From Clostridia bacterium (GTDB lineage Bacteria; Bacillota; Clostridia; Oscillospirales; CAG-272), in NCBI GenBank assembly GCA_017461825.1, contig JAFTXB010000213.1:1-8672 (forward strand): a DNA stretch of 8,672 bases. The letters are read 5' to 3'. Positions 1 through 5,522 of the stretch are shown here, one piece after another; the first letter of the stretch is position 1, and each line of letters opens with the position of its first letter. The translations under genes were made by a program, and so were the position numbers. Under the pieces are notes generated by a model. The model was given only the letters and a program-made list of their open reading frames with translations. It was not told where the DNA came from and did not search any database.

Positions 1-149
1 GTTTCAAAGAAAGCCGCTACCGCCGGAAAGAAGGCACGAACAATAGCCTCAACTTCATGCTTGGGTAGATACGAGCGCATTTGGTATTCGCCATGTTTAT
101 CGTGTATCAACCACAGCAGAATATACAGTGTTTCTTTTATTGATAACAA
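1..149 (-). CDS. Small protein of unknown function downstream of ParB (partial, 3' end outside window)
   Basis: The gene runs off the left edge; 49 codons are visible with no stop. The visible protein begins MLSIKETLYILLWLIHDKHG if a TTG start is used, and continues with a charged stretch and an aromatic, alanine-rich segment ending AVAAFFE. I do not recognise the family. The TTG at 147..149 is chosen because a good Shine-Dalgarno, GAGGTGA, lies 7 to 8 bases upstream of it and the start is only 4 bases after the ParB stop. An ATG at 162..164 inside parB is in the same frame but has a poorer site. The tight spacing implies co-translation with ParB, so it may be another gene of the same element. 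It is not obviously membrane-bound in the part that can be seen. Confidence 0.55.
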   Translation of the reverse strand, partial: MLSIKETLYILLWLIHDKHGEYQMRSYLPKHEVEAIVRAFFPAVAAFFE

Positions 150-153
150 TTCA

Positions 154-160
154 TCACCTC
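154..160 (-). promoter_or_regulatory. Ribosome-binding site for the small gene after parB
   Basis: GAGGTGA on the minus strand overlaps the parB stop codon (TGA at 154..156). Its position favours the TTG start at 147..149 over the ATG at 162..164, and it suggests translational coupling with parB. Confidence 0.5.
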
Positions 161-1062
161 GCATCTCTATCCCAACTGCTACGTCTCTGTTCCCTGCTCT
201 GCTCCCGCGCTTGCCACTCCGCAAGGATCTGATAGATCGCCTTTTCCATTTCTTTGGGTAGACAATTCGGAAAGATCTCTCTCAGCTTATACAAATCCAA
301 CTTCAACGTTTCCTTTTGGTTTGGCTTGGGCTGGCTTATAATATCGAACATCGTATCGGCATCAAGCTCTTGCAGGGCACTCTTTTCCTTTAGTTTCACC
401 GCTTGAGAGAGTGATGGGGTTACCTCGTAATCTTGAATCAATTCGGCAAGTGCGAGTTGTTCCTCTTCCTTGAGATGGGATAACTTCTCGGCAGGCGTTA
501 AACCGATCCTTCCCGTGTCTACCATGTCAAGCAATGGCTTGACGAGCTTGGTCAGACGGATATACCGTTTGACCGTATCCTTGCTTGTGTTGTTTTGCTC
601 TGCTATAACCTCTGTGGACAGCTTCGGTACAGCTTGCTCCAAAGTCAGATCATTCCTTGCGCCCTGGCGCTTTATAGCATCAAGCTTCATTTTATACGCC
701 ATTGCGCGTTCCGAGGGCAGAATGCGTTCCCTTTGGAGATTGCTGTCCACCATTGCAATGATCGCTTCTTCATCAGTCATTTCACGAACGATCACGGGAA
801 TTTCGTATTTGTTCAGCCGCTTACACGCCTCGTATCTTCTGTGTCCCGAAACGATCTCGTATCCCCTGCTATCGCCCTTTTTGAATCTCACAATAATCGG
901 ATTTAAGACTCCAAATTGACGGATACTTTCCACTAAGGCATCCATTTCCTCATCGTCTCGGACTTGGAACGGATGGTTTTCCATGGGCTTGACATTTGAG
1001 AGCAAAAACAAGCTCGTCATTTCCTGTCGGCGTCCGTTAACATTCTCACTGGGGTTCATCAT
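154..1062 (-). CDS. ParB/RepB/Spo0J family partition-type DNA-binding protein
   Basis: The 302-residue protein has the ParB order of domains. An N-terminal ParB nuclease-fold/CTPase-like domain spans about residues 22-115, with the box II motif GHRRYEACK at 73-81 and the ERILPSERAMA segment at 112-122. A helix-turn-helix region follows at about 149-172 (STEVIAEQNNTSKDTVKRYI), and the tail is basic and charged. In this family the protein loads on a centromere-like site and helps segregate DNA or regulate genes. The wording of the motifs (ENHPFQVRDDEEMDALVESI near the start) matches the ParB copies common on clostridial integrative elements and plasmids more than chromosomal Spo0J. The start ATG at 1060..1062 has AGAGGA about 9 bases upstream; a second ATG follows at once. 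No ParA gene lies next to it in the window, and I see no classical chromosomal parS. Family assignment is firm; the role (partition or regulation) is inferred. Confidence 0.93.
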   Translation of the reverse strand: MMNPSENVNGRRQEMTSLFLLSNVKPMENHPFQVRDDEEMDALVESIRQFGVLNPIIVRFKKGDSRGYEIVSGHRRYEACKRLNKYEIPVIVREMTDEEAIIAMVDSNLQRERILPSERAMAYKMKLDAIKRQGARNDLTLEQAVPKLSTEVIAEQNNTSKDTVKRYIRLTKLVKPLLDMVDTGRIGLTPAEKLSHLKEEEQLALAELIQDYEVTPSLSQAVKLKEKSALQELDADTMFDIISQPKPNQKETLKLDLYKLREIFPNCLPKEMEKAIYQILAEWQAREQSREQRRSSWDRDAR

Positions 1063-1233
1063 CTTTCTATTTCCTCTTTTCTTTTGGTATTTTGAAACCT
1101 CGGCGCAACTTGCTCCGAAGTTCCTTCACTTGATACCGTAATGAAAATGAGGAATTTGTCCTAAATAAAAATTTTACCGATTAATATCAGAAGTTTTTTA
1201 CATATTGAGAATCTCCCTGATCAAGATTTACCG

Positions 1234-1306
1234 CCGCATGGCAAAAGGACTTTCAACAAATCATAAACCGCATGACATATGGGCAACATGGAAAATCTCA
1301 TGCGGT
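1234..1306. repeat. Three CCGCATG heptamers, two of them in a 9-bp inverted repeat
   Basis: CCGCATG occurs at 1234-1240 and 1268-1274 in direct orientation, and as CATGCGG at 1299-1305. The last two are the core of a perfect inverted repeat, ACCGCATGA (1267-1275) and TCATGCGGT (1298-1306), with a 22-base spacer. The cluster lies about 170 to 245 bases upstream of the parB start. It could be an operator, a centromere-like site, or a processing site of a mobile element; nothing in the sequence decides between these. Confidence 0.5.
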
Positions 1307-1350
1307 ACACTCGCTGCGATTTTCTGTTGCGATACGGCTTTATATGATAT

Positions 1351-1469
1351 TTTTCGCATTCAAGTACCAATTCATAGAATCATAATGTGTCTGCTTTCGT
1401 GTTCGATACTGTTTTTTCGCCTTTCAGAAAGAAAATAACCCTTTCTTTTTATGCGAAAATCTTGAATGC
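1351..1469. repeat. Pair of 9-base inverted repeats sharing one arm
   Basis: The plus-strand segment TTTTCGCATTCAAG at 1351-1364 has two inverted partners about 90 bases on: ATGCGAAAA at 1451-1459 matches the first nine bases, and CTTGAATGC at 1461-1469 matches the last nine. The partners sit side by side, so the segment appears to have been copied twice in inverted orientation, in shortened form. Function unknown. Confidence 0.4.
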
Positions 1470-1536
1470 TGTTGTATATGGTAAATTATGGTAGAAATTG
1501 TTGTATTTTTGTTCTTTTCTTTGTTTTTTGTCGAAT

Positions 1537-1578
1537 AAAAAAGTGCCGCTTGACCCGAAGATCAAGCGACACTTTTTT
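1537..1578 (-). terminator. Intrinsic terminator of the nitrilase-GDPD gene (bidirectional form)
   Basis: On the minus strand the transcript folds into an 11-bp stem, GTGTCGCTTGA with TCAAGCGGCAC, with one G-U pair. It is capped by a cUUCGg-type loop, followed by a run of six T and preceded by a run of six A. It lies 34 bases after the stop codon at 1612. The A and T runs on both sides mean it could also stop plus-strand transcription, though the stem then has a C-A mismatch. This is the clearest terminator in the window. Confidence 0.9.
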
Positions 1579-1611
1579 GAATTGCATTCATGTAGAGATC
1601 GCCTATTCAAT

Positions 1612-3273
1612 TTAATTATCATAGGCTAATCCCGCCAAAAACATGTTTTTCTTCCTCGCGAGCTTATCCTCAACGGCGTTAAAGACCGTCAGGTAATCGT
1701 TTGTCAGCACGGTATCAATTCCCATGTCCAGATAGCGGCGCGCCTCGTCGGGGTCGTCCGCCCAAAATACGTTGCAAAGGATGCCGTGAGCGTGTGCCTT
1801 CTCGATACTCTGCTGATTGAAATGAGGCTTGAAGAACTGCACCTTATAGGCGCCCAAAGCGATCGCACGGTCAACGATCGACATTGGATCCTTGTTGCCG
1901 TCCCAGCCCACACAGATCATCAGGTCGGTCGCGTATTCCATCACGCGTCGCATTATGTCGTCGCACACCGTCATAAAATAGACATGCTTTTCGCAATCGT
2001 ATTTGCGAACCAAGGCAACGATCTCCTCAATCATCAACTTCTCGAATCGACTGTCCCAGATCTTCACGTGGATGTTCATAATCACACGTCCCGCAAATTT
2101 TTGCAAAATCTCCTCAAAGGTGCAAATCTTCAAGCCCTTGAACTTTTCCCCGTGCTTTGCGCCAAAGTCCAGCTGCAAAAGCTCCTCGTAGGTATGCTCA
2201 TAGATCTTACCACTGCCGTTGCTGACGCGCTCAAGGGTGCTATCGTGACAGGAAACCAGAACGCCGTCCTTGGTAGACCACAGGTCAAATTCGATCTCCT
2301 CGGCACCCAGCGCCACCGCCGCGCCAAAGGCGGGCATACTGTTTTCGGGCGCCACCGTGTTAAAGCCGCGATGCGCGCACAGACGCGGATATTTCATCAC
2401 GCTGTCAAAGGGAAGCACCGATGCGCCGCCGTTGCGGTAGAGCCAGGGTCTGCGCCCCTCCTCGATGTATTCGTAATGCGATTTCAGCTTGCCCATGTGC
2501 CCTGCGGGCTTGTAATATTTGTTTTGGGGATCGATCTCGCAAACGCCAAGACCAACACGGCTCTCCATATTAAGCAGCATCTCTCCGCGGGGTGTGACCA
2601 CCATACTGCATCCGCAAAGCTCGGATTGCTCGCCAAGCGACACCGACGCGCGAATAAGGTGCGCGTTGGTATTGTAGCAGAGGAAGCGATTGATGATGGA
2701 AAGCGCATCGTGGCTGTCCGTACGCTGCAAGGCGCAACCAATGATAATATCCACGTTTTCGCGGGCGATGCGCGCAAAATTCTCATAGAAATAAAAGTCG
2801 TAGCAGGTAAGGAATGCAAAGCGCAAGCCCTCAAGCTCCAGAATATAAGGAGAAGCCACCTCGTAGCTGTATGCCACGTCCAATTCGTGTCCGCCTTCGA
2901 CATCGGTCTTGACCTCGCTGGGTGCGGGGTGCGCCTTGAAATACCGACCAACGGTGTTGCCCTTACGGTCGATGGCGTGGGTGGTGTTTCGAATCCCCTG
3001 CTCGGTCATATACCCCGCGTTCACAAACACCAGCGCGTGGCAACGCCTTGCCGTTTCGCTTGCCCTCTGCAAGAGGATCGCATTGTAGCGACCGAACGCA
3101 TCGTAAAAGCCGTCCTTGCCCTTGACGTCCGCCGGCGCGTCACTGTACTCGGGCAAAACGATCAGATCCATACTCTCGTCGCATTGATCCATCAGAACAA
3201 GAAGTTCCTCAAAGCATTGCGCAATATCCTTTTCGTCAAATGAATAGTGCGGTTGTATCACACAAATTTTCAT
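1612..3273 (-). CDS. Fused carbon-nitrogen hydrolase (nitrilase superfamily) - glycerophosphodiester phosphodiesterase
   Basis: A 553-residue protein with two enzyme domains. Residues 1-265 are a nitrilase-superfamily amidase domain with the Glu-Lys-Cys triad in its usual contexts: E42 (VLPEYSD), K113 (RYFKAHPAP) and C157 (LTCYDFYF). Residues 297-535 are a GDPD TIM-barrel domain: H301-R302-G303 with PEN at 309-311, the metal-ligand pair E328/D330 (EIEFDLWSTKDG), H343 in SCHDSTLERVSNGSG, and a C-terminal TNDYL typical of the family. GDPD enzymes split glycerophosphodiesters into glycerol-3-phosphate and an alcohol; nitrilase-type enzymes hydrolyse amide bonds or nitriles. No signal peptide is visible, so the protein is probably cytosolic. 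The ATG at 3271..3273 is preferred over the more distal in-frame start at 3342 because TGAGG lies 8 bases upstream and the first residues, MKICVIQP, are a standard nitrilase beginning. It follows the phosphomutase remnant after 177 bases and ends at a strong terminator. Both domains look intact; the joint substrate is unknown. Confidence 0.92.
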   Translation of the reverse strand: MKICVIQPHYSFDEKDIAQCFEELLVLMDQCDESMDLIVLPEYSDAPADVKGKDGFYDAFGRYNAILLQRASETARRCHALVFVNAGYMTEQGIRNTTHAIDRKGNTVGRYFKAHPAPSEVKTDVEGGHELDVAYSYEVASPYILELEGLRFAFLTCYDFYFYENFARIARENVDIIIGCALQRTDSHDALSIINRFLCYNTNAHLIRASVSLGEQSELCGCSMVVTPRGEMLLNMESRVGLGVCEIDPQNKYYKPAGHMGKLKSHYEYIEEGRRPWLYRNGGASVLPFDSVMKYPRLCAHRGFNTVAPENSMPAFGAAVALGAEEIEFDLWSTKDGVLVSCHDSTLERVSNGSGKIYEHTYEELLQLDFGAKHGEKFKGLKICTFEEILQKFAGRVIMNIHVKIWDSRFEKLMIEEIVALVRKYDCEKHVYFMTVCDDIMRRVMEYATDLMICVGWDGNKDPMSIVDRAIALGAYKVQFFKPHFNQQSIEKAHAHGILCNVFWADDPDEARRYLDMGIDTVLTNDYLTVFNAVEDKLARKKNMFLAGLAYDN

Positions 3274-3281
3274 ATTTTTTT

Positions 3282-3286
3282 CCTCA
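3282..3286 (-). promoter_or_regulatory. Ribosome-binding site that fixes the nitrilase-GDPD start
   Basis: TGAGG on the minus strand with an 8-base, A-rich spacer to the ATG at 3271..3273. It rules in that start over the in-frame one 69 bases further upstream, whose extra 23 residues do not resemble a nitrilase. Confidence 0.75.
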
Positions 3287-3324
3287 CGTTTCTTGATAGA
3301 CTCTACCTTCTCGCAAAGCAGACT

Positions 3325-3375
3325 GGGGCTAAAAAAAACCATTTTCGAGTTATACTCAAAAATCTTTTTTGCCCC
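3325..3375 (-). terminator. Long palindrome, probable intrinsic terminator between the phosphomutase remnant and the nitrilase-GDPD gene
   Basis: The core is ATTTTCGAGT (3341-3350) and ACTCAAAAAT (3354-3363) around a 3-base loop, with one mismatch that is G-U on the minus-strand RNA. It is flanked by A8 (3331-3338) and T6 (3365-3370), and then by an outer GGGGC (3325-3329) and GCCCC (3371-3375). Read on the minus strand it is an A run, a stem, and a run of eight T, as in an intrinsic terminator, though the core stem is AT-rich. The outer GC clamp would trap the U run in the stem, so a regulatory hairpin in the leader of the next gene is an alternative. Confidence 0.45.
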
Positions 3376-3436
3376 TGTATTTCATTAGGGCGATTTTTTC
3401 GTCACACAAGTGAAATTCTCGGGGAGTTATAAGATC

Positions 3437-3452
3437 AAAAAATATATTTTTT
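3437..3452. repeat. Perfect AT palindrome at the end of the phosphomutase remnant
   Basis: AAAAAATATATTTTTT is a perfect 16-base palindrome that overlaps the stop codon of the phosphomutase remnant (3451..3453). It may be only a low-complexity run or part of a weak 3' end; no function is claimed. Confidence 0.4.
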
Positions 3453-4104
3453 AAACAATCTTCAGCATTTCACAAAAAGCCTGAATATACTTTTTAGTTT
3501 TTTCAAAATCGATGGCTTCCGCAAAAATGCGCAAGCCCCGCTTTTTAATCGCGTCCTGATTCAGCTTGGAAAGAATATGATCGACAAAATCGTTGAATGG
3601 TGAGTGCATATAGGTTACAAGCCCTTTCGCCTTCGCCTCGGCTTCGGAGAGTGTGGGAATATCATCGTTCATTCCCTGTGCAATCAATTCTTCCAAGCGC
3701 GCGGTGGTCTCAAGCGGTGCATCTCTGTCCTCGTCCACGATCAGCTTCATGCCGTTGTAGTCGGAAGGGTTATGACTTGCGGTCACCTCGATACCGTAGT
3801 GCAATCCCATGTGCTGAACCAAGAACATGATCAGCGGCGTGGGCGTACTGCGCTCCATGAGGATTACCTCAAAGCCCATCCCTGTCAACACCTCGGAGAT
3901 CCAATTCATAGACGTCTCCGAAAGAAAGCGACGGTCCTAGCCTACCACGATCGGCTTGTCGGTCTTGTTCTCCTCCTTGGCAAGCAGACAGATACCATAG
4001 GTCACTCTTTGTATATTCTCTTTGATAAAATCATCACCAATAATACCACGCCAGCCTCCCGTGCCGAAACGGATCATGGAATCGCTTGTTTTATATGTAT
4101 TCAT
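3451..4104 (-). pseudogene. Phosphoglucomutase/phosphomannomutase remnant: in-frame amber codon and internal deletion
   Basis: The 217-codon frame starts at ATG 4102..4104 with AGGAGA 6 bases upstream. It carries the family's N-terminal signature FGTGGWRGIIGDDF (residues 13-26) and the phosphoserine loop TASHNP at 108-113. Two lesions are visible. First, codon 56 is TAG (3937..3939) exactly where the family usually has Tyr (VVG-Y-D-R-R-F-L-S); the same frame continues after it. Second, the text jumps at codons 191-193 (LRI) from the end of domain I (AIKKRG-LRI) to what looks like the last helix region of domain IV (LRI-FAEAIDFEKTKKYIQ). The metal-binding DGDxDR loop, the sugar-binding GEMSG-like loop and most of domain IV with GTEP are therefore missing. 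Intact members have about 450-600 residues and convert sugar 6-phosphates and 1-phosphates. This copy cannot be active. Its start overlaps the end of the metallophosphoesterase gene by 14 bases, so it was once co-translated with it. Confidence 0.87.
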
Positions 4105-5236
4105 TTTCGTTCTCCTTTTTAGAGTCATCGTCATCATTCTGAAAAACCAAGTTTTTTTCCAATATGCATACTCTCTGGTTATCGGTCATTTTTACATTAC
4201 AACACTCAGCATACAGCGTCACTGCGCACCCAACAAAGCTGTTTTCCTCTTTGGATGTTTGGGAGCCAACTACAACGGGACACGGTTGACCTATGTAATC
4301 CTTTTCTCCACCTATGTCACTTACATAAGCTTTATGCATATGTCCACAAAGCATCAATTGCGGACGAATCTTTTTAGATAAAAGGTATGCCCATTTAGAA
4401 TAAGTATCTTTTTCAATTCCCAACTGCTCGGAAAAAGGTATATGGCAAATTACCAAGCGATTTTTGACACCTAACGCCTCATATTCCTTTTTGCAGGTTG
4501 CAATTACCTCTTTGAGATAGTCGATTTGCCGACGGCGAAAATCTTCACAGCAGATCGTATGTCCATAGGCTACATGTTCATCAGGTTTATCCTCCCCACA
4601 ATCCAGTACGATACCCCATACGTGTCCTACTCGGAATGTGTAATAGGACTTTCCGTGATCAGTGGGTGTGTAATCCTCAAATTTTTCTGCATAAATCCCT
4701 CTTGTATCGTGATTTCCACGCGAAAAAACAACGGGAATTTCACCGTTTGTCAATTGTGCGGCAATGTCATAAATCGCTGTAAAACACGCAATATCCCCGC
4801 TGTGGTTTGGGATATCTCCATTTAAAATCAGCAGATCCAATGCCTCCCCAAAGTAACGTCCAGCAGCAACAGGTGCATCAACGCAATTGTGCGCATCCGC
4901 GATGTGGTAAATATGAACCGGCTCTTGTTCAATAGGACGAAACTTCGATTCGTAACACATCACATCACTCGATTCTGTGAAATACGATTTTCGCTCATGG
5001 ATTATACGGTAGTAAACGGTATACTTTTTTTCTTGATCAAGCAAACCCATCGGAACCGTCATACGGTGTATAGATGAAGCAGAGCGCAAAATGCCATTAG
5101 AATCATCATAAAAGTATTGATCTCCCACCTTTACCCACATTACTGTTTCACAATTCACAGGAACCATAATCTGATAGGTATTTTTAACGGCATAAACAAT
5201 TGGTGTTGTTACAAATTCTTTCGGTATAGACTTCAT
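4091..5236 (-). CDS. Calcineurin-like metallophosphoesterase with N-terminal beta-sandwich-like domain
   Basis: A 381-residue protein. Residues 1-100 form a presumed fibronectin/PAP-like beta domain (TYQIMVPVNCETVMWVKVGD). Residues 106-345 carry the five metallophosphoesterase blocks: DAH at 114-116, GD at 140-141, GNHD at 174-177, H265 in ICHIPF, and GHMH at 298-301. All metal ligands are present, so it should be an active two-metal phosphomono- or phosphodiesterase; the substrate is not shown. There is no signal peptide. The ATG at 5234..5236 shares ATGA with the stop of the HAD remnant, with AAAGGA just upstream, so translation is coupled. The last residues (NDDDDSKKENENEYI) form an acidic and polar tail that is encoded by the ribosome-binding site and start region of the following phosphomutase remnant, which suggests the tail is a 3' extension rather than a conserved part. 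Confidence 0.9.
   Translation of the reverse strand: MKSIPKEFVTTPIVYAVKNTYQIMVPVNCETVMWVKVGDQYFYDDSNGILRSASSIHRMTVPMGLLDQEKKYTVYYRIIHERKSYFTESSDVMCYESKFRPIEQEPVHIYHIADAHNCVDAPVAAGRYFGEALDLLILNGDIPNHSGDIACFTAIYDIAAQLTNGEIPVVFSRGNHDTRGIYAEKFEDYTPTDHGKSYYTFRVGHVWGIVLDCGEDKPDEHVAYGHTICCEDFRRRQIDYLKEVIATCKKEYEALGVKNRLVICHIPFSEQLGIEKDTYSKWAYLLSKKIRPQLMLCGHMHKAYVSDIGGEKDYIGQPCPVVVGSQTSKEENSFVGCAVTLYAECCNVKMTDNQRVCILEKNLVFQNDDDDSKKENENEYI
4111..4116 (-). promoter_or_regulatory. Ribosome-binding site of the phosphomutase remnant
   Basis: AGGAGA on the minus strand, 6 bases before the ATG at 4102..4104 and inside the last codons of the metallophosphoesterase gene. It supports the start used for the remnant and shows that this signal survived although the gene is broken. 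Confidence 0.65.
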
Positions 5237-5499
5237 GTTCCTTTATAACCTCTTTCAAAAAAATCATTGGCAATACGAAGCAAAGCCTCTCCGCTTGCGC
5301 CCACTCCACAGGCTTGATGTAATAATAACATACCATCCTGCAGTGTAAGCGTGCGAATTGCTTTTTCTATGGCTTTATCCGGGCGGAATGTTTCATCATT
5401 AAAAAACTGCAACCCCAATTGCGTCCAAAGAATATCCCAAAGTCCTAATGAATCTACAAGTGTGCCATCCATATCGAATATAGCACCTCTAATCTCCAT
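5233..5499 (-). pseudogene. Truncated HAD-superfamily hydrolase (N-terminal part only)
   Basis: The 88-residue product starts MEIRGAIFDMDGTLVDSLGL, which is HAD motif I with the nucleophile Asp and the acid/base Asp (DMDGT), as in beta-phosphoglucomutase-like phosphatases. It continues through part of the helical cap (LTLQDGMLLLHQACGVGASG) and stops after FFERGYKGT. Family members have about 210-230 residues; motifs II (Ser/Thr), III (Lys) and IV (paired Asp) are absent, so activity is not expected. The ATG at 5497..5499 fits the family's normal start; a GTG at 5524..5526 in the same frame overlaps the GDSL stop and would add nine residues. The stop still overlaps the next start as ATGA. This would fit loss of the middle of the gene with both ends kept, as in the phosphomutase remnant further on, but the deletion point cannot be placed here. 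Confidence 0.68.
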
Positions 5500-5522
5500 A
5501 ACACCTATTTTTCCCTTTAATT

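Larger units (their letters stand above)
1063..1536. other. Gene-poor intergenic stretch with short repeats
   Basis: About 470 bases separate the terminator of the nitrilase-GDPD gene from parB. I find no convincing gene: the only open frame of note, plus strand 1205..1438, starts with TTG, has no ribosome-binding site and encodes nothing recognisable. The stretch must hold the parB promoter, but no clear -35/-10 pair could be picked. It contains several short direct and inverted repeats, listed separately, and AT-rich runs near 1160-1200 and 1440-1530. Confidence 0.6.

Noticed and set aside
1205..1438. Plus-strand 77-codon open frame in the intergenic stretch
   Set aside because: It starts with TTG, has no ribosome-binding site, spans the repeat cluster and has no recognisable product; it is opposite in direction to all accepted genes.
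1063..1536. Classical chromosomal parS site near parB
   Set aside because: I looked for the 16-base palindrome with TTTCACGTGAAA core and did not see it on either strand.
1786..3243. Long plus-strand open frame (485 codons) opposite the nitrilase-GDPD gene
   Set aside because: It is antisense to a gene with two complete sets of catalytic motifs, and its translation (rich in His, Val and Arg) shows no recognisable domain; it is a codon-bias shadow.
3274..3450. Sigma-A promoter for the nitrilase-GDPD gene
   Set aside because: A TATAAC lies in the palindrome, but no acceptable -35 hexamer stands 16 to 18 bases before it, so I do not call a promoter.
3937..3939. Recoding of the TAG codon (suppression or an alternative code)
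   Set aside because: The same frame also lacks most of the catalytic protein through a deletion, so decay is the simpler reading. The other complete genes end in TAA or TGA, which neither supports nor excludes suppression.
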